Part shown: piece after piece, positions 47,494 through 55,385 of the stretch | How the letters are laid out: the number at the start of each line of letters is the position of its first letter | How positions within the stretch are numbered: the first letter of the stretch is position 1 | Assembly: GCA_902532015.1 (NCBI GenBank) | Contig: CACAGI010000002.1 | Coordinates: forward strand, 1-64,000 | Reading direction: 5' to 3' | Length of the DNA: 64,000 bases | From: an uncultured SAR86 cluster bacterium | Lineage (GTDB): Bacteria > Pseudomonadota > Gammaproteobacteria > Magnimaribacterales > Magnimaribacteraceae | The notes under the pieces: model-generated | Told to the model about the DNA's origin: nothing | What the model saw: the letters and a program-made list of their open reading frames with translations, nothing else | The model's database searches: none | Program-made: the position numbers and the translations under genes

Positions 47494-47880
47494 TTGGAAC
47501 AAATAATAACCGTAGGTAGAAGAAAAACCTCGACCGCTAGAGTCTTTTTGCAAAAGGGAAAAGGCGAGATAACAGTAAATAAGAAGAAGCTAGAAGATTA
47601 TTTCGGTAGAGAAGTTGCTCAGATGGTGGTTAAGCAACCATTGGAGACAGCTGATTTAACTAAGGGTGTTGATATTAAAGCCACTGTCTCTGGAGGGGGA
47701 AGTTTTGGACAAGCTGGTGCTATCAGGTTAGGCATAGCTAGGGCTTTAGTGGAATTTGATGAGGATCTTAAACCAGCTCTAAAAAAAGAAGGTTTTTTAA
47801 CAAGAGACTCAAGGAAGGTTGAGAGAAAGAAAGTGGGTTTAAGGAAAGCAAGAAAAAGACCTCAATACTCTAAAAGGTAA
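47494..47880 (+). CDS. rpsI: 30S ribosomal protein S9 (TTG start)
   Basis: Small-subunit head protein whose basic tail reaches the P site. The 128-residue protein has [12 protein letters not shown] near the start, [20 protein letters not shown] (about 66-85) and the C-terminal [12 protein letters not shown]. The start must be TTG 47494, preceded by GGG and seven A, very similar to the rpsO start region. petA starts two bases after the stop. Confidence 0.96.
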   Translation: MEQIITVGRRKTSTARVFLQKGKGEITVNKKKLEDYFGREVAQMVVKQPLETADLTKGVDIKATVSGGGSFGQAGAIRLGIARALVEFDEDLKPALKKEGFLTRDSRKVERKKVGLRKARKRPQYSKR

Positions 47881-47881
47881 T

Positions 47882-48478
47882 ATGCAACCAAAATCTCCTC
47901 CTAACCCAGGTAGAAGAAAATTTCTAATTACAGCAACCTCTACTGTTGGTGCAATAGGTATAGCCGGTGCAGCTGTGCCTTTTATATCTGCATTTAATCC
48001 AAGTGCTAAAGCAGAGGCAGCTGGTGCCCCAGCCATTGCTGACATAAGTAAGTTGGCTCCAGGAGAAATGATTATCGTAGAATGGAGAGGTACTCCCATT
48101 TATGTGGTGAAACATTCTCAAGAATCCATGAATGAAATTAATAAAAATCTAGAACGACTAGCCGACCCAGATTCAAATACAGAAGTTCAACCTCAATATG
48201 CAAAAAACGAATACCGTTCACGCAAACCTGGAATTTCTGTTTTATCAGCTGTTTGCACCCATTTAGGATGCGCTCCGAAATACTACCCTCAACTAGGTGT
48301 CGTTGATTTTGATTCAGATTGGCAGGGAGGATTCTTTTGCCCATGTCACGGTTCAAAATTTGATTTAGCTGGAAGAGTTTATTCAGGAGTTCCAGCTCCT
48401 GATAATTTAGCTGTGCCCCCACACTATTTTAAATCTGATGACATTTTAGTCATTGGAGAAGACGGAGATATAGCTTAA
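47882..48478 (+). CDS. petA: Ubiquinol-cytochrome c reductase, Rieske iron-sulfur subunit
   Basis: Rieske protein of the bc1 complex. The 198-residue protein has a Tat-type N-terminus with twin Arg11-Arg12 (GRRKFLITAT) and a hydrophobic anchor (about 21-38). The 2Fe-2S ligands lie in CTHLGC (Cys125, His127) and CPCHG (Cys153, His156), and Cys130-Cys155 is the likely disulfide. It is directly downstream of rpsI and overlaps petB by one base. Confidence 0.97.
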   Translation: MQPKSPPNPGRRKFLITATSTVGAIGIAGAAVPFISAFNPSAKAEAAGAPAIADISKLAPGEMIIVEWRGTPIYVVKHSQESMNEINKNLERLADPDSNTEVQPQYAKNEYRSRKPGISVLSAVCTHLGCAPKYYPQLGVVDFDSDWQGGFFCPCHGSKFDLAGRVYSGVPAPDNLAVPPHYFKSDDILVIGEDGDIA

Positions 48479-49716
48479 TGGTTACTAAAATAATGAATTG
48501 GTTTGATGATAGATTGCCCATAACTGCAACTATTGAAAGACACCTCACTAAATATCCTGCTCCTATAAATATGAATATTTGGTATCTTGCCGGTGTGCTC
48601 CTTGTTGTTGTTTTGGTCATACAGCTAGCTTCAGGTATTTGGCTTTTGATGAATTATGAGCCAACTGCAGAAGGGGCTTTTGCATCCATTCAATACATAA
48701 TGAGGGATGTTGAGTATGGCTACATAATTAGATATATGCATACTACAGGAGCTTCAGCCTTCTTTGCTCTTATTTACTTGCACATGTTCAGAGGCATGAT
48801 GTACGGTTCTTACCAGAAACCACGAGAACTGTTGTGGGTTTTAGGCTGGATTACCTATCTTCTTTTATGCATGCTCGGCTTCACTGGTTATGTTTTGCCT
48901 TGGGGCCAAATGTCATTTTGGGCTGCTCAAGTAATTATGTCACTTTTTGGTTCCATACCCTACTTCGGAGAAGATCTTCTAACCTGGATAAGAGGAGACT
49001 ACCTAATTTCAGGAATAACTCTTAATAGATTATTTGCATTTCATGTAGTTCTATTGCCTTTAGCCTTAATTGCAGTTGTCTTTGTTCATATCCTTGCTCT
49101 TCATGAAGTTGGATCAAATAATCCTGATGGTGTCGATGTTAAAAAATTTAAGGATGAAGATGGTATTCCTCTAGACACAAAACCGTTTTTTCCTTATGAC
49201 GTAATGCACGATCTTTATGCTATAGGTGTTTTCTTAATATTCTTTGTTACTATTATGTTCTTTTATCCTGATGGTGGAGGGTACGTTATAGAATATGTGA
49301 ATTATGAAGCAGCAGATAATTTAAAGACCCCCGAACACATTGTTCCATCTTGGTATTACACTCCTTTTTATGCAATGTTACGAGCCGTCACATTTCCATT
49401 GTTCGGTCTTTCTGCAAAGTTTTTAGGATTTGTGGTAATGGCTGCAGGGATAGCTATATTTGTTGCTTTACCATGGTTAGATAGGAGCCCGGTAAAATCT
49501 ATAAAATATAAAGGTATCTATAGTAAATTCTTTTTGACTTTATTTGTCATTAGCTTTTTTGTATTAGGTTATTTAGGCACTGTTACGTCCACACCAGCCC
49601 GAACTTTAGCAGCACAAATCTTTACAATAACTTACTTTGCTTATTTTTTATTGATGCCCATTTATTCTAAATATGAAACCTGTAAACCTGTGCCTGATAG
49701 GGTAAGGCTATCATGA
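48478..49716 (+). CDS. petB: Ubiquinol-cytochrome c reductase, cytochrome b subunit
   Basis: Quinone-oxidising and -reducing membrane subunit of bc1. The 412-residue protein has about eight transmembrane helices and the heme-binding histidines in RYMHTTGASAFFALIYLHMFRG, read in two parts, and FAFHVVLLPL. The Qo motif appears as PEHIVPSWYYTPFYAMLRA, close to the usual PEW form but with PEH. It overlaps petA by one base and petC by four. Confidence 0.97.
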   Translation: MVTKIMNWFDDRLPITATIERHLTKYPAPINMNIWYLAGVLLVVVLVIQLASGIWLLMNYEPTAEGAFASIQYIMRDVEYGYIIRYMHTTGASAFFALIYLHMFRGMMYGSYQKPRELLWVLGWITYLLLCMLGFTGYVLPWGQMSFWAAQVIMSLFGSIPYFGEDLLTWIRGDYLISGITLNRLFAFHVVLLPLALIAVVFVHILALHEVGSNNPDGVDVKKFKDEDGIPLDTKPFFPYDVMHDLYAIGVFLIFFVTIMFFYPDGGGYVIEYVNYEAADNLKTPEHIVPSWYYTPFYAMLRAVTFPLFGLSAKFLGFVVMAAGIAIFVALPWLDRSPVKSIKYKGIYSKFFLTLFVISFFVLGYLGTVTSTPARTLAAQIFTITYFAYFLLMPIYSKYETCKPVPDRVRLS

Positions 49717-50528
49717 AGTTTTTCTCTTTAGTTTTATTATTCTTTTCAATTTCACTAAGCTCTGCTAGCGGAGCCCCATGTGGAAAATATTTATCTGAAG
49801 ACGGATTAGTAGAAGGAGAATGTGATTCTGCTGAAGTCGATGCCTTTGATATAGCCTCTCTTCAAAGGGGAGCTCAAATATATATGAATTATTGCTTAGG
49901 TTGCCACTCTTTAAAATACGCTAGATATAAGAGAGTTTCTGAAGATCTAGAGATACCATTAGAAATGTTTCAAGCTAACCTTGTTTTTGGTGATCAAAAA
50001 CTAGGAGATTTAATTCATATTGGAATGGAGTCAAAAGAATCTAAAGAATGGTTTGGAAACGCGCCACCTGATTTAACTTTAGAAGCTGGTCTTCGAGGTC
50101 CTGACTGGATATATACTTATTTAAAAAGCTTTTATATTGATGATTCAAGACCATTAGGTGTAAACAATAAAGTCTATGAAAACGTAGGTATGCCTCATGT
50201 TTTGATAGGAATGCAAGGTGAGCAATTTTCTGTCTGCAAACAGATTCCTGATATTGCTTCTAATGGTGGCATAAAGCAAGATCCTTTAACAGGAGTGCAG
50301 TTGACTATAGAGAAATGCGGTTTTCTTGAGGTAAGGCAAGGAACAGGCACTCAAACGGTCGAAGAATTTGATCAATCTATGAAAGATCTAACGAACTTTC
50401 TAGCGTATATGACTGATCCTATGAAAAAAGAGAGAGAAACTATTGGGGTTTATGTTCTTTTATATTTATTTATATTTACAATTTTGAGCTATCTTCTTTA
50501 CATAGAATTTAAAAAAGATCTTCATTAA
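49713..50528 (+). CDS. petC: Ubiquinol-cytochrome c reductase, cytochrome c1 subunit
   Basis: Periplasmic c-type cytochrome of bc1, passing electrons to soluble cytochrome c. The 271-residue protein has a signal peptide (cleavage around ASG, residue 20), the heme motif CLGCH (61-65) and a C-terminal membrane anchor (about 248-265). The distal Met ligand is not assigned with certainty. ATGA overlap with petB; sspA follows, as in Pseudomonas. Confidence 0.96.
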   Translation: MKFFSLVLLFFSISLSSASGAPCGKYLSEDGLVEGECDSAEVDAFDIASLQRGAQIYMNYCLGCHSLKYARYKRVSEDLEIPLEMFQANLVFGDQKLGDLIHIGMESKESKEWFGNAPPDLTLEAGLRGPDWIYTYLKSFYIDDSRPLGVNNKVYENVGMPHVLIGMQGEQFSVCKQIPDIASNGGIKQDPLTGVQLTIEKCGFLEVRQGTGTQTVEEFDQSMKDLTNFLAYMTDPMKKERETIGVYVLLYLFIFTILSYLLYIEFKKDLH

Positions 50529-50547
50529 TTTTTACCTGGAGTAATTT

Positions 50548-51183
50548 ATGGTATCCCTTAGCAACAGAACATCAATGGCATTATTTTCCGATCCTTTAGA
50601 TCATTACAGTCACAGAGTAAGGATTGTTATGTGTGAAAAAGGTGTTACTAGTGAAATCATTGACACAGATTCTAATAATCTTAGTTCTGAAATATTAGAA
50701 GTTAGTCCGTATGCAGAATTACCTGTCTTAGTGGATAGAGATGTATGTTTGTATGATTCAGTTATTTTAATGGAGTATTTAGACGAAAGATTTCCGCATC
50801 CTCCTCTTCTTCCCGTATATCCAGTTTCCAGAGCACATATAAGATTATTCATTCAAAGAATACAAAGAGATTGGTGTGATATTTTTGATAGTTTAATGGA
50901 TGGAGTCCCTGAAGCTAAAGCAAAAAAGATGAGAACAGAATTAAAATCACAAATTCTAAGCATGTCACCAATATTGAAGGAAAAAGAGTTTTTTATGTCG
51001 GATGAATTTAGTTTAGTTGATTGCTGCATAGCTCCAATTTTATGGAGATTGCCCCTTATAGGTATAGAACTACAAAAAGATGCTAAAACAAAGCCTGTTT
51101 ATGAATATATGCAGAGAGTTTTTACAAAACCCTGCTTTGTTAACAGCCTTTCTGAATTAGAAAAAGATATCAGAAATGCTTAA
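50548..51183 (+). CDS. sspA: Stringent starvation protein A
   Basis: GST-fold RNA polymerase-associated protein. The 211-residue product has the thioredoxin-like N-terminal half (ALFSDPLDHYSHRVRIVMCEKG, two parts; SPYAELPVLVDRDVCLYDS) and a helical C-terminal half. GGAG precedes ATG 50548. Location after petABC supports the call. sspB, its usual partner, is missing; the convergent lpoA gene begins three bases away. Confidence 0.93.
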   Translation: MVSLSNRTSMALFSDPLDHYSHRVRIVMCEKGVTSEIIDTDSNNLSSEILEVSPYAELPVLVDRDVCLYDSVILMEYLDERFPHPPLLPVYPVSRAHIRLFIQRIQRDWCDIFDSLMDGVPEAKAKKMRTELKSQILSMSPILKEKEFFMSDEFSLVDCCIAPILWRLPLIGIELQKDAKTKPVYEYMQRVFTKPCFVNSLSELEKDIRNA

Positions 51184-51200
51184 GAGTTAATTTAAGTATT
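51175..51200. terminator. Hairpin at the sspA/lpoA convergent stops
   Basis: AATGCTTAA (51175-51183) pairs with TTAAGTATT (51192-51200), with one G-T pair and an eight-base loop. The sspA stop is in one arm and the lpoA stop (51187-51189) is in the loop, like the yhdP/rpoN hairpin. No long T run follows. Confidence 0.35.
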
Positions 51201-52341
51201 CATATTTTCCATTTTTAATCTTAAAAATTATTGAGTTACGTTTGATAGTATTATCTTTAAAAGTTATTTTTCCTGTAAGCCCCTTATAAGCAGTTTTATT
51301 TAAATTTCTTGAACCTTCCATCAAAAGTGCTATCTCAAAAGCATCGTATCCTATGGCAAAATTTCTAGTTTTGTTATTTAGAGTATTTAAATCACTCGGA
51401 AGAGGCAAGGGAAGCATGAAAGGAATATCTATTGAAATTACATCTTCAAGATCCTTATCATTCTTAAGAAATTGACTATCTCCCTTCCAATCATTAGCTA
51501 AGAATACTTTCATTCCTTCATAATAATTATAATCTAGAGCAGGTTTAAGACTTCTTGCCTCTTGAGTGCTAACTGATAGGAACAAAGCATCTATATCCTC
51601 TCTTGTTCTAGGCTGAAGATTCAAATCTACAGATAGCATCCTTGATAATTTGCGTTTTCTCTTAAGGCTTTGTTCTAACAACAACAAATATGAGAATATG
51701 TACTGGCCAGATTCAGTTTTATCGAAGGTCCTGTATTCCGCAGTTTCTTTATTTAATTCTTCTTCCCAAAATTTTCCTATTTCATATTTATCTTTAGTAA
51801 TCTCATTGTCTATAACCATAGTAGTTTTACTAAAAGATCTCATATAGTTGATTAATTTGTATTTATCATCATTCCTATTTACACGAAATTGCCTGAAGTT
51901 TTTTAGAGCTGATCTGTTATCAAAGTCAGAAATAAGAAGCACATCTCTATTTGCAAATTTATTCAAGCATAATTCGTAAGGTTTAGTTTCAAAAGAATCT
52001 TTCAGAAGAAAGATAAAATTGTAAGCACTTCGGTCAAGCACAAGAGAACAAGAATTAGCCTTATTTAAGTTAATAAATCTGATGTTAGGGAAGTATTTAT
52101 ATTTATCAGAAAATGAGTAGAAGTTGGTTAAAAGGCCTTTAACTTCATCTGGGAAAGGTTTTGTGCTTTTAGAATTAGAGAAATATATAACATTTATATC
52201 TCTTGGTAGGGAGTTTAGTTTATAGTTTATTTGAGGTTTCTCTATTATACGTTCCTCAAAATTACTTAAGGTGACATTTTTAGGATTACTCGAACAACTA
52301 AATAAAATTAATAATATGATTACATTAAATAAAACTTTCAT
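51187..52341 (-). CDS. lpoA: Penicillin-binding protein activator LpoA, short form
   Basis: Outer-membrane lipoprotein that activates PBP1A in E. coli. The 384-residue protein has a lipoprotein signal ending in LFSC (about residues 13-16). The C-terminal domain follows the periplasmic-binding-like LppC fold (DALFLSVSTQEARSLKPAL, then NYYEGMKVFLA and FAIGYDAFEIALLM). It diverges from rsmI as yraM does from yraL. LpoA proteins usually have a long N-terminal helical-repeat domain and exceed 600 residues; most of that is missing here. Confidence 0.82.
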   Translation of the reverse strand: MKVLFNVIILLILFSCSSNPKNVTLSNFEERIIEKPQINYKLNSLPRDINVIYFSNSKSTKPFPDEVKGLLTNFYSFSDKYKYFPNIRFINLNKANSCSLVLDRSAYNFIFLLKDSFETKPYELCLNKFANRDVLLISDFDNRSALKNFRQFRVNRNDDKYKLINYMRSFSKTTMVIDNEITKDKYEIGKFWEEELNKETAEYRTFDKTESGQYIFSYLLLLEQSLKRKRKLSRMLSVDLNLQPRTREDIDALFLSVSTQEARSLKPALDYNYYEGMKVFLANDWKGDSQFLKNDKDLEDVISIDIPFMLPLPLPSDLNTLNNKTRNFAIGYDAFEIALLMEGSRNLNKTAYKGLTGKITFKDNTIKRNSIIFKIKNGKYEYLN

Positions 52342-52349
52342 TCTTAGCT

Positions 52350-53195
52350 GTGGACAATAACTTAGGTACTCTATACGTAGTTTCTACACCAATTGGTAAT
52401 CTAAATGATATTACGAATAGAGCAATAAAAATACTAAACAAAGTTGATATTTGTGCAGCTGAAGATACAAGAAAGTCATCTCAACTATTTAATGCTCTTA
52501 ATATTGAAACAAAACTCACTTCTTATCATAAATTTTCTGAAAACACTAAAACTAATGTTTTAATTAATAAAATCCTTGAAGGAAAAGATGTTGCAATAAT
52601 AAGCGATGCAGGAACGCCTTTGATTTCAGATCCTGGAAGATACTTGGTTAATGCAGCGATTGAAAAGGGCATTAAGATAGTTCCTATTCCTGGTGTTACT
52701 TCAGCAATAACTGCTCTGAGTATTTCCGGATTTAACATTGATAAGTTTCATTACTTTGGATTCCTTCCTAGAAGAAAAAATGAAAGATTAGCTTTAATCA
52801 AAGAGATATGCGCCTCTGGAATAACTTCGGTAATCTTTGAATCTGGAAAAAGGATAGGAAATTTATTAAATGAAATCTCTCAAGAGCTTCCAAGTGAAGT
52901 GCAAATATTGGTTGCTCGTGAGATGACAAAAATTTACGAAACCTTTTACAGGGGAACAGTTGTCCAGATTCTGGAACAATTAAACTCAACAAACTATGGA
53001 ACAAAAGGAGAATTTGTTTTAGTTATCTCTGATTTTGAAAAGTTGCAAGAAGATGAATTTTCAGAAGAAGACAATAGAATTATGGATTTACTTTGGGACT
53101 CATTGACCCAAAAAGAAGCCTTATCTTTGGGTTCAAAAATTTTAAATAAGAAGCGGAACTATCTGTATAAAAAAAAGATAGAAAGCAAAAAATAA
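52350..53195 (+). CDS. rsmI: 16S rRNA (cytidine-1402 2'-O)-methyltransferase RsmI
   Basis: Modifies C1402 in the ribosomal decoding centre. The 281-residue protein has TLYVVSTPIGNLNDIT, AAEDTRKSSQL, ISDAGTPLISDPGRYLV and IPGVTSAITAL, typical of the tetrapyrrole-methylase-like fold. The start is GTG 52350, only eight bases from the divergent lpoA start. rnpB lies 46 bases downstream, as in Pseudomonas. Confidence 0.96.
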   Translation: MDNNLGTLYVVSTPIGNLNDITNRAIKILNKVDICAAEDTRKSSQLFNALNIETKLTSYHKFSENTKTNVLINKILEGKDVAIISDAGTPLISDPGRYLVNAAIEKGIKIVPIPGVTSAITALSISGFNIDKFHYFGFLPRRKNERLALIKEICASGITSVIFESGKRIGNLLNEISQELPSEVQILVAREMTKIYETFYRGTVVQILEQLNSTNYGTKGEFVLVISDFEKLQEDEFSEEDNRIMDLLWDSLTQKEALSLGSKILNKKRNYLYKKKIESKK

Positions 53196-53229
53196 AATTT
53201 ATAAATTTATTCTTTACTTTAATTCAATA

Positions 53230-53235
53230 TATAAT
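53230..53235 (+). promoter_or_regulatory. -10 box for RNase P RNA
   Basis: Consensus TATAAT ends six bases before 53242, where the RNase P RNA 5' strand of helix P1 begins. That matches the usual -10 to start distance. The -35 region (TTTATT, 53206-53211) is weak. Confidence 0.6.
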
Positions 53236-53241
53236 TTACTA

Positions 53242-53567
53242 GAGCTAGCTAGATAATCGCTCTTAATTGAGAGGAAAGTCCGGGCTCCTTTGGACAAGAC
53301 GCCAGGTAACTCCTGGGAGATGTAAATCTACGGAAAGTGCAACAGAAAATTAACCGCCTAAATTTAGGTAAGGGTGAAAAGGTGTGGTAAGAGCACACCG
53401 CATATCAGGTAACTGAATATGGCAATGCAAACCCCGTCTGGAGCAAGACCAAATAGAAGTTCGATAGTTTGTCCTAACTGAACTTGGGTAGGTTGCTTGA
53501 ATCTTACGGTGACGTAAGATCTAGATGAATGATTATCCTAGACAGAACCCGGCTTACAGGCTAGCTC
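53242..53567 (+). ncRNA. rnpB: RNase P RNA, bacterial class A
   Basis: Catalytic RNA that matures tRNA 5' ends. The P1 ends pair as GAGCTAG (53242-53248) and CTAGCTC (53561-53567). The universal segments GAGGAAAGTCCGGGCTC, GGTAAGGGTGAAAAGG, AACCCCGTCTGGAGCAAGACC (split here) and ACAGAACCCGGCTTAC are all visible in order. The remainder of the 53196-53737 intergenic stretch holds its promoter, an unstructured AT-rich tail and the mraZ operator. A TTACTT/AAGTAA hairpin lies just after it without a clean T run. Confidence 0.97.
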
Positions 53568-53669
53568 AAATCCTTCAAATATCTTACTTTTTAAGTAACG
53601 ATTCAACAAATTTTCTTTTTTTAAATAAAAGGTGTAATTAAATTTTAATTTATGCTGGCAATTTTAAAT

Positions 53670-53699
53670 AAAGTGTGTAAAAGTGTGTAAAAGTGCAAC
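53670..53699 (+). promoter_or_regulatory. MraZ operator: three tandem AAAGTG boxes
   Basis: AAAGTG occurs at 53670, 53680 and 53690 with an exact ten-base period, matching the one-helical-turn spacing of known MraZ boxes. The array ends 38 bases upstream of the mraZ ATG. MraZ represses its own operon by binding such repeats. Confidence 0.75.
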
Positions 53700-53737
53700 A
53701 AAATGTAGCTGTTGTAAATGTACTTTTTATAGAAAAA

Positions 53738-54217
53738 ATGAGTTTAGGTATATATGGATCCAGTACACTCACTCTTGATACAAAGGGAAGGGTGATCATT
53801 CCTGCGCGATATAGAGAGCTACTAAGACAAAGCTGCCAGGGTGAAATGGTTATTACTAAAGATCCTCAATATCCTGCTTTAATGATATATCCAGGTAAAT
53901 CTTGGAAAGAAATTTCAAAAAAATTCGAAGCTCTTGGCGGATTAAATCAGAAAGTTAGACCAATACAGTGGAAGGTATTGGGAAATGCTTCAGTCACCGA
54001 ATTTGAGGTTACTGAAAGGATGACTTTATTGATTCCTCAAATACTTAGAGAATTTGCTAATCTTGTTTTAAAAGCACAAGTAGCTCTTATAGGAATGGGC
54101 TCAAAATTTGAATTATGGAATTTAGATAATTGGGAAAAGAAACAATCCGGTTTGGAAATCCCTGGTGAGGATTTAATTGATAATCTCCCACCAAGTCTGG
54201 AGGAAATACCGTTTTGA
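53738..54217 (+). CDS. mraZ: Transcriptional regulator MraZ
   Basis: AbrB-fold DNA-binding protein that controls the dcw cluster. From ATG 53738 the product has 159 residues with two tandem SpoVT/AbrB domains (TLDTKGRVIIPARYRELL and later TEFEVTERMTLLIPQILREF). A longer frame from GTG 53693 would start inside the operator and was rejected. The stop overlaps the rsmH start (TTGA). It is first in the dcw cluster, as usual. Confidence 0.94.
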   Translation: MSLGIYGSSTLTLDTKGRVIIPARYRELLRQSCQGEMVITKDPQYPALMIYPGKSWKEISKKFEALGGLNQKVRPIQWKVLGNASVTEFEVTERMTLLIPQILREFANLVLKAQVALIGMGSKFELWNLDNWEKKQSGLEIPGEDLIDNLPPSLEEIPF

Positions 54218-55098
54218 GTAATTCAACTCACGAAGCGGTAATGACAGAAGAAGTGTTAGAGAACCTTATCCTTTCAAAAAAGGGACTTTATGTAGATTGC
54301 ACTTTTGGATCAGGAGGACACTCCTCTAAAATTCTTGAGCATTTAGACAAAGAAGGAAAATTAGTTTCTATGGATAAAGATAGAAACGCAACAAATCTGC
54401 TATCAGAAGAATTCATAAAAGATTCAAGATTTAAAATCATAAATGATTCTTTCAGTAAGCTATCTTCATATATAGACAAAGAAACAGCACATGGTGTGCT
54501 TATTGATTTAGGTATTTCATCGACTCAATTGGATGATTCTGAAAGAGGTTTCAGTTTCCAGACAGATGGCCCTTTAGACATGAGAATAGATAACTCTCAA
54601 GGTATATCTGCTGAAGAATGGGTAAATACAGCTTCTAAGAAAGATATAGAAGACGTTTTTTGGATTTTAGGTGAAGATCGTTTTTCTAGAAAGATCGCAA
54701 AGAAGATTTGCGAGACAAGAATTAAAAATCCAATAAGAACTACTAAAGAGCTTTCTGAAATTGTTATATCAGCTGTTTCAAAGAAATCTAAGAAACATCC
54801 TGCAACAAATATCTTCAGAGCCATTAGGATGAAAATCAATGAAGAACTTGAGGAATTATATAAAGTTTTAGAAGAATCTAGTTATGCATTGTGTTTTGGA
54901 GGTCGTCTTGCAGTAATAAGTTTTCATTCTATTGAAGACAGGATAGTGAAGAGGTTTATTCAAGGTAAGGATCGACGCTATTCTTCTATTAACTTCAATT
55001 ATATTGGAGACAAATTTATAAAGCCTTCATTAGAAGAAATTAAAAAAAATCCCAGAAGCAGAAGTGCAATTCTTAGGGTTGCCGAAAAGGTGATGTAA
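54214..55098 (+). CDS. rsmH: 16S rRNA (cytosine-1402 N4)-methyltransferase RsmH
   Basis: N4-methylates C1402, the same nucleotide modified by RsmI encoded just upstream. The 294-residue protein has HEAVMTEEVLENL, the SAM loop YVDCTFGSGGHS, GVLIDLGISSTQLDDSERGF and the C-terminal ISFHSIEDRIVKRF. TTG 54214 keeps the conserved HxxV start, so I prefer it to ATG 54241. Four-base overlap with mraZ and one-base overlap with ftsL. Confidence 0.96.
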   Translation: MSNSTHEAVMTEEVLENLILSKKGLYVDCTFGSGGHSSKILEHLDKEGKLVSMDKDRNATNLLSEEFIKDSRFKIINDSFSKLSSYIDKETAHGVLIDLGISSTQLDDSERGFSFQTDGPLDMRIDNSQGISAEEWVNTASKKDIEDVFWILGEDRFSRKIAKKICETRIKNPIRTTKELSEIVISAVSKKSKKHPATNIFRAIRMKINEELEELYKVLEESSYALCFGGRLAVISFHSIEDRIVKRFIQGKDRRYSSINFNYIGDKFIKPSLEEIKKNPRSRSAILRVAEKVM

Positions 55099-55385
55099 TG
55101 GAAAACATAAGACTTAATTTAATTCTAGCTCTTCTTTTTATAATTGCCTTTACAAGTTCTCTTGCTTTAGTACTTCAGACTTATGAATACAGAAGTTCAT
55201 ATTCAGAATTAGATAAATTAAAGTTAGAAAAAGAGGATTTGTATTTTAAATCAAGCATCTTGATTGAAGAAGTTGAATACTATAAGAACCATATTTCCTT
55301 AAGAGAAGTTGCATTAAATAGTCTAGGTATGAGGCTACCTATTGCAAAAGAAAGAAATGTAATTCCAAGAGGGGAAGGCTCATGA
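55098..55385 (+). CDS. ftsL: Cell division protein FtsL
   Basis: Bitopic divisome protein working with FtsB and FtsQ. The 95-residue product has a short cytoplasmic start, one transmembrane helix (about 7-28) and a periplasmic coiled coil (about 35-70). A typical C-terminal SLREVALNSLGMRLP follows. TAATG overlap with rsmH and ATGA overlap with the next gene. In other gammaproteobacteria ftsI follows; here ftsQ does. Confidence 0.92.
   Translation: MENIRLNLILALLFIIAFTSSLALVLQTYEYRSSYSELDKLKLEKEDLYFKSSILIEEVEYYKNHISLREVALNSLGMRLPIAKERNVIPRGEGS

Noticed and set aside
53693-53737. Longer mraZ frame from GTG 53693
   Set aside because: It begins in the AAAGTG operator array and the added residues are unlike MraZ proteins, which start just before the first AbrB domain.
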